Under the pieces are notes generated by a model. The model was not told the DNA's origin. It did no database searches and saw only the letters and a program-made list of their open reading frames with translations. DNA of 64,000 nucleotides from assembly GCF_027595985.1 (NCBI RefSeq), contig NC_073304.1, positions 145,817,246 to 145,881,245 on the forward strand. The letters are read 5' to 3'. Within the stretch, counting starts at the first letter, position 1. Each line of letters begins with the position of its first letter. The position numbers were made by a program, and so were the translations under genes. Positions 1 through 11,400 of this stretch are shown here, in pieces. The stretch comes from Sorex araneus. Taxonomy: Eukaryota > Chordata > Mammalia > Eulipotyphla > Soricidae.

Positions 1-2130
1 CTTAGAAATAATAGACTTGTATAGTAAAGTCGCAGGCTATAAAAACAATACTCAAAAGTCCATGACTTTCCTATACGCAAATAACAAGAGAGAAGAAAGT
101 GACATGAAAAAAGCATTCGCATTCCCCTTCACAATCGTGCTTTAGAAAATAAAGTGCCTCAGAATCAGCTTAACTAAGGAGGTAAAGGACTTGTACAAAG
201 AAAACTACAAAATTCTACTTCAAGAAATAATAGAGGACACAATGAAATGGAAAGATAGTCCCTGCTCATGGATTAGAGAATTAACATTGTCAAAATGGCA
301 ATACTCCCCAAAGTATTGTACACATTCAATGTGATCCCTATAAGGATACCCATGACATTCTTCAAAAAACTAGAGCGAATATTCCTGAAATTCATATGGA
401 ACAATAAGCCCCCATGAACAGCTAAAGCAACTCTTAGGAAAAATAATATGGGAGGAATCACCCTCCCCAACCTCAATCTCTACTACAAAGCGGTAATAAT
501 TAAAACATGATGGTACTGGAACAAAGGCAGAGCCACAGACCAATGGAACAGGGTCGAATATCCTGACACACACCCTCAAATATGTGATCATCTAATATTT
601 GATAAGGGAACAAGAAATGTGAATTGGAGCAAGGAAAGCCTCTTCAACAAATGGTACTGGCAAAACTGGACAGCTACATGCAAAAAAATTGGCTCAGATC
701 TCTACCTAACACCATGTACAAATGTCAAGTCAAAGTGAATTAAAGATCTCAACATCAGACTAGAATTCATAAGGTCCATGGAAGACAAGGTTGGCAAAAC
801 CCTCCATGATATTGAAGCTAAAGGTATTTTCAAAGATGACACACCACTGGCCAAGCAAGTGAAAACAGAGATAAAAAAATGGGAGTACCTTAAACTAAGA
901 AGCTTCTGCACCCCAAAAGAAACAGTGACCAAAATACAAAAACAGTCTACAGAATTGAAAGGATATTCACCCAATACCCATCTGATCAGGGGTTGATATC
1001 ATGGATATACAAGGCACTGGTTGAACTCCACAAGAAGAATACTTCCAATCCCATTCAAAATATGGGGGATGGAAATGAACAGAAATTTTCTCAAAGAAGA
1101 AATCTGAATGGCTAAAAGACACATGAGAAAATGCTCTAAATCACTAATCGTCAGGGAGATGCAAATTAAAGCAACAATGAGATATCATTTCATACCACAG
1201 AGACTGAACCATATCCAAAAGAACAAAAGCAACCGGTATTGGTGTGGATGTGGGGAGAAAGGGACTCTCCTTTACTGCTAGTGGGAATGCCGACTGGTCC
1301 AGCCCTTTTGGAAAACAATATAGACGATTCCCAAAAAATTAGAAATTGAGCTCCCATTTGACCCAGCAATACCACTCCTGGGAATATATCCTGGAGAGGC
1401 AAAAGGGTGTAGTAGAAATGACATCTGCATTTGTATGTTCATTGCAGCACTGTTTACAATAGCCAAAATCTGGAAAAAACCCGAGTGCCCAAAAACAGAT
1501 GACTGGTTAAAGAAAATTTGGCACATCTGCACAATGGAATACTATGCAGCTGTTAGGAAAGATGAAGTCATGAAATTTGCATATAAGTGTATCAACATGG
1601 AAAGTATTATGTTAACTGAAATGAGCCAGAAAGAGAGAGACGTAGAAAGAATGAATTCATCTGTGGAATGTGAAATAACAGAGTGCGAAACTAACACCCA
1701 AGAGTAGTAGAGATAAGGACCAGGAGGTCTGCCCCACAGCTTGGAAATTGGTTTCACATGCTGCGGGAAAAGGCAGTTCAGCCAGAGAAGGGAACACCAA
1801 GTAGAGGATGTTGGGAAGACCCATTCAGGTTGGAAAATGAGAGCTTAAAGTAGACTATAGACCAAACATGAAGGCCACTTAATACCTCTATTGCAAGCTA
1901 CAACACCCAAAAGTAGAGAGAACACAAGGGAATGCCCTATGGCAGAGGCAGGGTGGGGTGGTGGTGGATGGAGTGGGGGTGGTGAGAGGGATACTGGGAT
2001 CATTGGTGGAGGTGAATGGGCACTTGTGGAGGGATGGTAAATGGTCACTGTATGAGTGAAATGCAAACATAAAAGTTCATAAGTTTGTAACTGTAAATCA
2101 CAGTGATTCTCTAATAAAAAATTTTTAAAA
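1..2130 (+). mobile_element. L1 3' portion: broken ORF2 end and 3' UTR
   Basis: This is the 3' part of a LINE-1 and it enters from outside the window. Translation in shifting frames gives ORF2 C-terminal sequence such as [18 protein letters not shown] (from 778) and [21 protein letters not shown] (from 1441). It ends at a stop near 1707. A 3' UTR with a G-rich stretch (about 1945-1995) and an A-rich tail near 2110-2130 follow. Several in-frame stops and frameshifts show that it is dead. The same ORF2 end and 3' UTR recur at 9.1, 17.0, 39.6 and 55.6 kb, so it belongs to the same recent L1 group but is more decayed than the 9.1 kb copy. Confidence 0.93.
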
Positions 2131-2711
2131 TTAAACATTAAATTAAATGAAACTGAACCAAATTCTTAGGGCATAACTTATAGTCTGTCTTTTGTTGTTT
2201 TGTCATGTACACTAATGTGTTTATTTACAATCTTCTCAGAAGATCAGATTGTTGAGCACTGAAATAATTATACTAGCTGAAGAACTTTTTCTTAAAATTA
2301 AATACTGTTTTTGACTCCATGATATATCTGGAACTCATTCTTTGTTATCCTACCCAAATATTAAAGTCGGAGTATTTATTCATAAAGACAAATTTTGGAA
2401 CATATGTCTTCTTTATGGATGCATTCCACTTTTAGCAGTCTGGCATAGATATGACAAAATTTCACCAAGTGTTATTAAACTCAGGTTGGTTCATGATGTT
2501 CCCCAAGGACCTCCAACATCCATGCTGACCCTTAGTTGCCATGCTCCTTCCTTCATCTTTTCTTCATTTCTTCCTTTATCAAATATTTATAATTTGGAAT
2601 TATTGTACTTGGATGTTGGGCTAAGCTTCCAGCAGAGTAATATAATTCCAGATATACAGATTTCCAACAAGTATATGAAACTGAGTTCATAAATCATCAC
2701 TGATTATTAGG
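2131..2711. other. Unassigned AT-rich sequence
   Basis: I see no recognisable repeat or gene. A 116-codon open frame at 2342-2692 has no family signature and looks fortuitous. Confidence 0.4.
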
Positions 2712-3695
2712 AAAATGTAAATCAAAATGACAATGCAATACCATCTCTATCAAAAATACTGGAAACAACCAGTATTTATAGGGATGCAGTCATATATAGA
2801 GGACTATTCACTATTGGTCAAAAAAAGGACTATTCACTATTGGTGGGACTGTCATCTGGATAAGCCTCTATGGAAAACTATTGTGACATCTCATAAGATT
2901 AAAAATAGACTAGGATTGGAGCAATAGTACAGCAGGGAGAGCGTTTGCCTTGCACATAGCAGACCCAGGTTCGATCCCTGGCATCCCATAGGGGTTCCCC
3001 CAGCACTGCCAGGAGTAATTCCTGAGTACAGAGCCAGGAGTAGCCTCTGAGCATTGCCTGGTTTGACCAAAAAGCAAATAAATAAATAAATAAATAAATA
3101 ATAAATAGACTAAAAATACCCTATAAAAATGTGATTCCATCTTGGGCATCTATCCTAAAACCACAAACAACAACTCAAGATGATATGTACACACCAATAT
3201 TTTACTAAAATACTATTTATTATAACCAAGATCTGTAAACAAGCCTATGTCCAACAACAAATGAACGTGTAAAGAAATTATGGTGTGTATATATATTTAT
3301 ATATACATATATGTATATACTATGAAAGACTATTCAGCACTAAGAAAAAATAAAGCACTTACAACTGAGATGTAACCAGAGGTGTCATTAAAAAATTAAG
3401 TCAAAGGCAGAGAGAAGTACAAAGACCATTCACTTCATATGTGGGACAAACAGAAAAAAGTAATGGAATGGATAGTGTCCAAAGAAAACAAAACCTTAGA
3501 CTCTTGACAGCAGAGTCCTAAATCTGAGGTTACAGACCTGGGTTGGGATGGGAGTAGCAGGTGAACTGGCAGAAGAGAAGATTGTACAGACTAGAAGTGA
3601 TCTAAGTGTTAGAGTGTTTTGCACTTCAGTGGTGGTGAAGGTGCAGTAATCTTTTATATCAAGAGCATAAACATTAAACCTACTCTAAATCATTT
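2712..3695 (+). mobile_element. Old, diverged L1 3' end, split by a SINE
   Basis: Before 2902 the sequence resembles ORF2 C-terminus (CTGGAAACAACCAGTATT, then GGTGGGACTGTCATCTGG). After 3113 it continues with the L1 end (ATTCTATCCTAAAACC-like text, ACTATTCAGCACTAAG, CACTTCATATGTGGGAC). It is much more diverged than the young L1 copies here. An AT-rich microsatellite sits at 3280-3320. The SINE at 2913-3102 interrupts it. Confidence 0.75.
2913..3102 (+). mobile_element. tRNA-derived SINE (SOR-type), TSD-flanked
   Basis: The element has a tRNA-like head with a B-box-like GGTTCGATCCC, the family body (CAGGAGTAATTCCTGAGTAC, CCAGGAGTAGCC) and an (AAAT)n tail. A direct repeat AAATAGACTA occurs at 2903-2912 and 3103-3112, consistent with an L1-mediated target-site duplication into an older L1. 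Confidence 0.92.
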
Positions 3696-5104
3696 TACTC
3701 AACAATAATAGAATAACATTTAAAGAAATAAAAATACTTCACATACTCTGCTAAAGACATCCCAGGAAAAGAAATCTAATAAAAGTATAAAGTAATTAGC
3801 TCATGTAAAAACTATATATCAAAATCTCACTGAACTTAGGGGAAAGAAAATACTTGAGTACAGATCTCAGGCCTTACCAAATTAACTGAGTTAAGACATC
3901 AAAATGGATGCTTTATGTACATTTTAAGTCCTTTATGAAAATAGTTTGCACGTGGTTGCACACCATAGCTTGAAAACAAAACTGCATAGATTAATGAATA
4001 AGGACATAGATGTGAGAATTACAATTGATAAACTCAACCCAGCAGCTTAAATAAAGTGCATTAAATATCAGAGGAGAGCTGAACTCCTAGAAAAAGCAAA
4101 AGGAGTTAGTGGCATTTGCAATATTCCTAAGGTGAAATCAAAGAGGGAGGAAGACATGGAGAAAAGCAGAGACCAAGGCTAGAGGTATGGAGAGAAGTGA
4201 CTAAAACACTCCCTTTTGAGTCAGGTCTGAGAAGGGATGTGGCTGTCCATGATTTGAGGTCTCAGGAGGAAGGGGAATGCACAGGGTAAGGGAAGTAGAA
4301 GAGGGCATCTTGTCCTGGCCTGGCCCCATGCCATGACTGTTGACCCTTCCTGGAAAGGTACTGTTTAGAAATATTGGTCGTAGCCCATCAGCACACAGCC
4401 ACTAGGGTATGAAGGACTCAGGCAAATCTGTACCAGCCAACTCTGTAACACAGCCCTGAAACAACCAGAGTCATAGTTGTTTCTAAGTTTAGTCTAAGTC
4501 CAGCTTATCAACAGGCCGAGCTATAGGGAGAGCACTCTCCCAAGAGAGTGCTATTGGCTAGCTGAAGGAGGAAATATTTATTGGTCTTAGAAGGAAAAAT
4601 ATAATTTAACTCTAGAGATGCTCTTGGTTATTTCGGGTTATGATGCCTTTGTTTATAACGTTTTTCTTTGATTTTTTTAAAAAAAAAAACAGAATATTTT
4701 AGAAAATATTGTGAAAACAGGTTGGGAATAGTTGAAAGGAAGATAAGAGCAGTATTCAATATATTTTTTTCATGGCTGATTGAGAAGAGAAAGATATAAA
4801 CAGAAATGGATCACACTCAAATCTTTTTTTCTGTTTCTGGATGGTTCCTAAAGACATATCTGACCACTTAAGGTCTTCCCCCAGACATAGCGCATTAATT
4901 CAGCACTCCTTTCCAAAAGTTTAATCAATAGACCTCATAATGGTATTCTGACCTATTCGTATTATTCCCATTATAAAAATTAAAATATAAAAGACTGAGC
5001 TTTTTCACTTTTACTTAAAAACTTCCAGACTGCAAAGCTGATCTTCTTAATAAAGGTTTGTTGACATCTGCCTAAATCTTTGCCTAGCAAAAAATTTCTA
5101 AGAA
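3696..5104. other. Unassigned intergenic sequence
   Basis: The sequence is AT-rich with no coding signature. It holds a short inverted motif near 4528-4552 (GAGAGCACTCTCCCAAGAGAGTGCT) and a T/A homopolymer junction at 4672-4690. Parts may be very old repeats that cannot be named by eye. Confidence 0.4.
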
Positions 5105-5112
5105 TGAGCAAA

Positions 5113-5280
5113 ACTATTTTTTTTTTGCTTTTTGGGTCACACCTGGTGATGCACAGGGGTTACTCCTGGCTCTGCACTCAGGAATTACTCCTGGCGGTGC
5201 TCAGGGAACCATATGGGATGCTGGGAATCGAACCCTTGTGCAAGCAAACGTCCTACCTGCTGTACTATTACTCCAGCCCG
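5113..5280 (-). mobile_element. tRNA-derived SINE (SOR-type)
   Basis: Antisense SINE: poly-T, then GGGTCACACCTGGTGATGCA, CCATATGGGATGCTGGGAAT and a tRNA-like end TACTATTACTCCAGCCC. Imperfect flanking repeats TGAGCAAAACT (5105-5115) and TGAGCAAACCT (5281-5291) look like the target-site duplication. Confidence 0.9.
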
Positions 5281-5369
5281 TGAGCAAACCTTTTAAAGAA
5301 TGAAAAACAAAAAATTGTTCAGTCAGATGTCAAGTCCAGGGAGAGTCATTTCTCCAGGGGTGGAATTTT

Positions 5370-6310
5370 ATTTTATTTTTTAAATTTTTCTCCCACTTTA
5401 TTTAAACACCATGGTTTACAAAGTTATTCGTGATGATTTGTTACAGGCATTCAATATCCCAACATCAATCCCACCATCACTGTCATCTTCCCTCCACCAC
5501 TGTCTCCATTTTCCAAACCACCCCTCAAGTCTGCCCCATAACAGGTCGACAATAATATATTTCATATTGCTTGTTATCATTAAATAGCTAATAAAATGAT
5601 CAATAATTTATTTCTGTAGAAAAATTTGTGAAAATTATTGAATCTCACATGGGAACACTAAGTCCTTGCCTGAGGTTTTACTAAGCTATTGCTGCATGTT
5701 AAGCGTTCTGCATTAATATTTTTGTTAGTCAACATTTGTTTGTTTCTGTGTCCTATCCAATCTGATGTGTCCTATCCAATCTGATGTGCTACTATAGAAT
5801 ATCAGTGTTATACAGTTTGGACATGTCACTACAGAAAATCCAGAACATTTAACTGGGTAGTTGAATGGTCAGTCAAATATTTAACTATGGCTGCCATAGC
5901 TTCTAGGAGTACAGGGAGGTGAAGGGAGGTTGCCCAACCCAATTTTGAGAATTCAGTCACAAAGACCCCTGTATCTGGTATTTTTGAGGATTAGGTTCTC
6001 TGTGGCTGTCAGTCCTGAGGCCGTGGGGCCAGACAGAAGGATGATATGACTTTGGAGTCTGAGAAGCAGCTGCTGAGGCTTTATTTGGTGACAGCTGGAC
6101 CACTTCCCTCCAAAATTACCCCAGAGGTCTCAGCTAGGAACAGCTGAAAAATTTTTGCAGCTCGTTGATCTCTTTCGAGAATTATTCATGAGTCTCTAGA
6201 GCAAAGTGGTAGATGAGCTTACATGGTGGTGGTGGTGAGGCATGGACGTGACTCCTGGATCTTCCAGAAGTACAGGGAGATGGAGGAGAGGTCACCAGGG
6301 ATGGAATTTT
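5370..6310 (-). repeat. Repeat D, copy 1 (antisense retroelement, unnamed)
   Basis: The left end is T-rich and reads like the antisense tail of a retroelement (TTATTTAAACACCATGGTTTACAAAG). The rest aligns by eye with 50,618-51,620: ATATTTCATATTGC against TTATTTTGTATTGC, and GCAGCTCGTTGATCTCTTTC against GCAACTTGTTGCTCTCTTCC. Inside this copy an AGTACAGGGAG block occurs twice (about 5908 and 6270) and a 20-bp unit is tandemly duplicated at about 5750-5790. It may be the 3' UTR of an old L1 lineage or a separate element. Confidence 0.5.
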
Positions 6311-6744
6311 AATCTTCTTGTTCAAACCAATGTCTCCTCCCACTACCCAACACTTGTTGAGGTTCACCCTTTTGGGTTGTAACGGGAATGTGTTACAACC
6401 CAAATGTGAAAACAAGGCAGGTATGCATCCTGGCACTGGAAGATGGTCTGATCTTTCTCTGTGGTAGATCAGTGACTGGGGAGAACGGAAGAGCACAGAA
6501 CAGTGCAGCACCTCCTGCACTGGAATGGCCAAGATAATAAATTATGTTTCACAGATATCAGATTCTCTCTGGGAATACCTGTTCTGCATTTCCACTCATA
6601 AAACATGACCCCCTTGTTTTAGTTAGCTTGAACAAAGGCTAATGGTTAAAAGAAGAGGATCTTCCTCATCTGGAAGAGGAAAAAAAAGGTCCTAAAGTCT
6701 TCCCCTCTCTGTAGCTGAAACTAAAATCCATTCCTCTGCTCCCT
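6311..6744. other. Unassigned, with a perfect 13-bp hairpin
   Basis: No gene seen. TTTGGGTTGTAAC (6371-6383) and GTTACAACCCAAA (6392-6404) are exact reverse complements around an 8-nt loop. Confidence 0.5.
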
Positions 6745-6905
6745 ATTTTTGTTTTTGTTTTTGGACCACATCTGGTGATGATCAGTGATTACTCCTGGCT
6801 CTGCATTCAGTAATTACTCCTGGTGTTGCTCAGGGGACCATATGGGATGCTGGGTTGCCACATGCAAGGCAAATGCCATATTCACTGTTCTAGCACTATG
6901 TCCCC
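6745..6905 (-). mobile_element. tRNA-derived SINE (SOR-type), diverged
   Basis: Antisense body GGACCACATCTGGTGATGAT, TACTCCTGGCTCTGCATTCAG, GGGGACCATATGGGATGCTGG. The tRNA-like end is eroded (TTCTAGCACTATGTCCCC). Confidence 0.85.
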
Positions 6906-8180
6906 TAAAATTCATTTCCTTAAATATTTCTATATACCCCCTAGATCCTCCTGTTAATTTTCCCCCATGAATAATCCTATTTTTAAAGGTACTTAAACCA
7001 TCTAAGTGTCCCCAGTGATTGTGTAAGCTCTGATTCAACACAGCTCTGCCGTCTTCCCTGAGCCAAATTAACTTAAAATAGCTCTATTTTTATCTGGCTT
7101 GCAATTTTCAATTTTCCTTCCAGTAGAAGTACAATAAATGATCATGTTAAGCAGATTCAGAAAGATCTATGGAATGAGTAAAATATAGGAAATATATTGG
7201 CTTATGCAAAAAGACCAGAAACCCTCAGAAAAGCATACTATTTATAAGATAATAGTAGGTGCTATTTATTAGGAGTTTCCTTTAATTAAAATTATTTGAA
7301 TGTTGGGTCCTTTTTCTTCTCGTTATACCTTTATCCCAAAACACAGTCTACAGGTCATCCAGACATGAGACTCTGCATTCAACTTTCCAAATCTAACCTG
7401 TTCACCATCATCATGCCAAAAGGATCTCTAGTTATCTGCTTCAACATCATATTATATACATATGTATATATAATTCCCACTTCCTATTATAGTTTCCATT
7501 TCCTAGGAGAATAGTTATGCACAGAAGCAAGAACTCTGTTGTTTATTTTCATTCTTCCTTGTCACCCCTATAATCAAGCATCAAGTTTTACAGATTTTCT
7601 TCTGAATCATATTTTATCTTTCTACATCCCCAACATTATTGTGTTCTATAGTCCTTGATTTTCCTTCTTTTTCTTTGGCCCAGTCCTTTCTTTTCTCTCT
7701 CCTTCTTCCCCACTCCCTGCCTTCTTGCTCATTATCCATTGTCTTTCCTTTTCTCATCTCTCCTTTCCTACATCTGAAACTCAGCACCAATCACTGATGA
7801 ATACCACAGGAGTGGTAGAAGAAGAAACGTTCAGTGGTTCCAGTCCTCAACTGGCAAGTCATCCTTGCCAGCTGAGGTCATATACTTCTTAGAGCTTAAA
7901 CATGACATGTCTGTTCTTCCCCATCCAAACCTCTGACCCACAGAACTTATGCACACAATGAATGATAACTTTTTACCATTGTTTGGGGGAAGAATTTGTT
8001 TACATTCTTGATTCCTGTAACTCACCTCAGCTCTATGGGATCTATCCCTAATCTACTCTCCTTGCCAGGACGACTTTTCAGCTATCAACTGTGTCCCCCA
8101 GGTCCACTAAGTTTTGCCCTTTTGCCTGATTTTTCTGTCCTGAATCTTGAGGCAACTCATCTCCAACCTCATTGTCCTTC
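6906..8180. other. Unassigned intergenic sequence
   Basis: No gene seen. A pyrimidine-rich block at 7540-7780 could be a decayed antisense retroelement 3' UTR. Open frames here are short and featureless. Confidence 0.35.
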
Positions 8181-8185
8181 TTGTT

Positions 8186-8356
8186 ATTTTTGGTTTGAGA
8201 TGCATACCTTTAAGTGCTCAGAGTTTACTCTGGGCGCTGTGCTCATGGATCACTCCTGGAAGTGGTCAGAGAACTTTATGTAGTTTCTGGGATAAAACTG
8301 GGGTCAGCTGCATGAAAGGCAAATGCCTTAAGCCCAGTTTTATCTCTCCAGCTCCC
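8186..8356 (-). mobile_element. tRNA-derived SINE (SOR-type), old
   Basis: Diverged antisense copy: AGTGCTCAGAGTTTACTCTG, TCATGGATCACTCCTGGAAG, CAAATGCCTTAAGCCC, ending in TCTCTCCAGCTCC. Confidence 0.75.
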
Positions 8357-8697
8357 GATTGTCCTTCTCAAAACCAGGGGCTCATAACCACATATGACAC
8401 CTGAGTGTATGCTCTTTTCTCCACCTTTGCCACTTAGTGAGAACCAGTATGGAAGTTGTCTCCTCTATCACCTCATCTTACCTGAACAGTCACATCTGAA
8501 CACACACACACACATACATGCATACATATTGACCCCAGAGAAAAGCACCACACCCTCCCCTAGTTAAACCAAGCAGGTTTACTACTCTTTATATTAGTGC
8601 ATTCACACCCTGAGAGCAAACTTGCTCACCCTCCTTAATCAAATCTGTCTGTCCGTTTATCTCATGAGTTCTAAAATTACATAAATAGTTCATGAAC
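8357..8697. other. Unassigned, with a short AC repeat
   Basis: No gene seen. A short (AC)n/(CATA)n tract lies at about 8498-8528. Confidence 0.4.
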
Positions 8698-9059
8698 ACT
8701 GTTGAAATATCCTTACTAGCAGAAGCAATCGACAGATTCAAAGCAAAGCAATTCCTATCAAAATTCTAATGGATTTTTTCACAGAAATAAAACAAATATC
8801 TCAAAATATTTATGGAACCACAAAAGACACAAAATAGTGAAAAAAATCTTGAAAAAGAAGAACAAAGATGGAGGCATAACCTTCTTTGATTTACAAGACT
8901 ACTACAAAGCTGTAGCAATCAAAACAACTTGAAGTTGGCGTGAAAGCAGACACAGATCGATTGGACAGAATAGATATGGAATAAGATATAGGGTATTGAG
9001 AGTTGAAAGGGGAAGGAAGAAGGTACACAGGTGATTGTGGTATTGAAATAATGTGCTTG
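8698..9059 (+). mobile_element. Old L1 ORF2 fragment (insertion target)
   Basis: Diverged L1 ORF2 is visible (ATCCTTACTAGCAGAAGC, GGCATAACCTTCTTTGATTT, CTACAAAGCTGTAGCAATCA). The flanking sequence carries the target site GAAATAATGTGCTTG at 9045-9059 and resumes at 10,598 beyond the younger L1. Confidence 0.8.
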
Positions 9060-10091
9060 ACATGCAAAAAAATGGGCTTAGAACTCGATCTGTCACCATG
9101 CACAAAAGTCAGATCAAAATGGATTAAAGACCTCAACATCAGACCACAAACCATAAGGTACATTGAAGACAAGGTAGGCAAAACCCTCCAGGATATTGAA
9201 GATAAAGGTATCTTCAAAGATGACACGGAACTAAGCAATCTAGTAAAAACAGAGATCAACAAATGGGACTACATTAAACTAAAAAGCTTCTGCACCGCAA
9301 AAGAAACAGCGACCAGAATACAAAGACTATCTACAGAATGGGAAAGGATATTTACACAATACCCATCAGATAAGGGGTTGATATCAAGGGTATATAAAGC
9401 ACTGGTTGAACTCTACAAGAAGAAAACATCCAACCCCATCAAAAAGTGGGGCGAAGAAATGAACAGAAACTTTACCAACGAAGAGATACGAATGGCCAAA
9501 AGACACATGAAAAAGTGCTCTACATCACTAATCCTCAGAGAGATGCAGATCAAAACAACCTTGAGATACCACCTCACACCACAGAGGCTAGCACACATCC
9601 AAAAGAACAAAAGCAACCGCTGTTGGAGAGGATGTGGGGAGAAAGGGACCCTTCTACACTGCTGGTGGGAATGCCGACTAGTTCAGCCCTTTTGGAAAAC
9701 AGTATGGACGATTCTCAAAAAACTTGAGGTTGAGCTCCCATTTGACCCAGCAATACCACTGCTGGGAATATATCCCAGAAAAGCCAAAAAGTATAGTCGA
9801 AGTGACATATGCACTTATATGTTCACCGCAGCACTGTTTACAATAGCCAGAATCTGGAAAAAACCTGAGTGCCCTAGAACAGATGACTGGTTGAAGAAAC
9901 TCTGGTACATCTATACAATGGAATACTATGCAGCTGTTAGAAAAAATGAGGTCATGACGTTTGCATATAAGTGGATCAACATGGAAAGTATCATGCTAAG
10001 TGAAATGAGTCAGAGAGAGACAGACATAGAAAGATTGCACTCATCTGTGGAATATAGAATAATAGACTATAAGACGAACATCCAAGAATAG
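9003..10091 (+). pseudogene. Fortuitous 362-codon ORF fusing host sequence to L1 ORF2 C-terminus
   Basis: The frame opens at an ATG in the flanking DNA. Codons 1-19 (9003-9059) are from the old target, including the duplicated site. All remaining residues are the C-terminal part of L1 ORF2, normally a roughly 1,250-residue endonuclease/reverse transcriptase. No endonuclease or reverse-transcriptase domain is present; only the C-terminal segment with its cysteine/histidine motif (about residues 210-227) remains. The length comes from the youth of the insertion rather than from evident selection. No promoter is visible. Confidence 0.85.
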
Positions 10092-10582
10092 TAGAAATAA
10101 GTACCAGGAGGTTGTCACCATGGCTTGGAGGCTGTTCTCTCATTCAGGGCAACTCAGAGAAGGGAACAGCAAGTAAAATGTGGTTGTTGGTCATGTGGGG
10201 GAAAGATGATGCGGGCCAAATATAGACTAGAGACTGAACACAATGGCCACTCAACACCTTTATTGCAAACCACAACACCTAATCAGAGAGAGAGAACAAA
10301 AGGGAATACCCTGCCATAGTGGCAGTGTGGGGTGGGGGGAGACGGGACTGGGGAGGGTGGGAGGGATGTTGGGTTTACTGGTGGTGGAGAATGGGCACTG
10401 GTGAAGGGATGGGTTATCAAACTCTGTAAGGGAGAAACATGAGCACAAAAATGTATAAATCTGTAACTGTACCCTCACGTTGACTCACTAATTAAAAATA
10501 AACTATTAATAAAAAAAAAGAAAAATACCAAGATGATAAGAAGTAGAAATAAATTTTTAAATGATAAAAATTTAAAAAAAAA
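9060..10582 (+). mobile_element. Young 5'-truncated L1 with 15-bp TSD
   Basis: This is an ORF2 C-terminal segment plus 3' UTR, bounded by a perfect 15-bp direct repeat GAAATAATGTGCTTG at 9045-9059 and 10,583-10,597. The ORF2 part is open to 10,091. It ends with the carboxy-terminal cysteine motif C-X3-C-X7-H-X4-C ([18 protein letters not shown]) and the region around [17 protein letters not shown]. The 3' UTR has a G-rich tract (10,325-10,375) and ends in TAATTAAAAATAAACTATTA near 10,510. About 60 nt of non-L1 A-rich sequence lie between that end and the TSD (see findings). Confidence 0.95.
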
Positions 10583-10597
10583 GAAATAATGTGCTTG

Positions 10598-10655
10598 GGA
10601 AACCACCATGCAGATAACAATACTGTAAATCACAGAACCTTGATAAAAAGTAATC
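10598..10655. other. Resumed target flank of the L1 at 9060-10,582
   Basis: Following the second copy of the target site, this continues the host sequence interrupted at 9059. It ends at the next target site (10,656). Confidence 0.6.
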
Positions 10656-10675
10656 TTAAAAGAAAGAGGGCAAGA

Positions 10676-10984
10676 ACTTAATACCTCTATTGCAAATCAC
10701 AAGACCCAAAAGGAGAGAGAGAGCAAAAGAGAATGTCCTGCCACAGAGGCAGGGTTGGGGGAGGGGGATGGGGTGGGGATCATAGGAGGGATGCTGGGAC
10801 CATTGGTAGTAGAAAATGGGCACTGGTGGAGGGATGGATTATATGATTGAATTGTAGGCAAGGAAATTTGTAAGTCCTTGTACATTTTACAAGGAATTTG
10901 TAATTCCTTGTTACAAATTCCTTGTAATTACAAATTCCTTGTAAACTGTACCTCACAGTGATTCACTAATTTAAAAAAACTTTT
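10676..10984 (+). mobile_element. L1 3'-UTR-only insertion, 20-bp TSD
   Basis: It contains only the last 300 bp of the L1 3' UTR (ATACCTCTATTGCAAATCAC, GCCACAGAGGCAGGGT, GTGGAGGGATGG, ACAGTGATTCACTAAT), with an A-rich tail. A perfect 20-bp direct repeat TTAAAAGAAAGAGGGCAAGA flanks it at 10,656-10,675 and 10,985-11,004. The usual ATGAGCACAAAAATGTATAA segment is replaced by a fold-back repeat (10,861-10,945). Confidence 0.95.
10887..10944. repeat. 17-bp fold-back repeat cluster
   Basis: TTACAAGGAATTTGTAA (10,887-10,903) is the exact reverse complement of TTACAAATTCCTTGTAA, which occurs twice in tandem at 10,911-10,927 and 10,928-10,944. The cluster lies inside the TSD-bounded L1 insert and is not in other L1 3' UTRs of this window. 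Confidence 0.95.
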
Positions 10985-11004
10985 TTAAAAGAAAGAGGGC
11001 AAGA

Positions 11005-11400
11005 TATTACAATTTCACAAAGAAGGATGCATAAATCATTGTTAGTTATTACATTGCATGTGTAACAATTAAAAAATAAACAATTACATTTTATAACTTA
11101 ATTTTAAAACAGGTCACAGTGATAAGGCTCACTTGCTTTTCTTGCATGAGACAAAAAACGTGTTATGCAACACCCTTCACATAACTAAGTGCCATCCTCA
11201 CACTGCCCATAACTGGTGCGATCCCCAACACAAGTGTTATCTTCCACTGTAACCACACTATAATCGTAGCCAGTGTGCAAAAACGGAAACCAAGTGTACA
11301 ATTCCAGATACTACAAGTGCAACTCTGACACTGCAACATACAAGCATACATGCATTCATGCATATACATAATGTAGTATTGTTAAACTATTAAAAATTAA
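11005..11400. other. Unassigned AT-rich sequence
   Basis: No repeat recognised and no gene signature. A 68-codon antisense frame is featureless. Confidence 0.35.
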
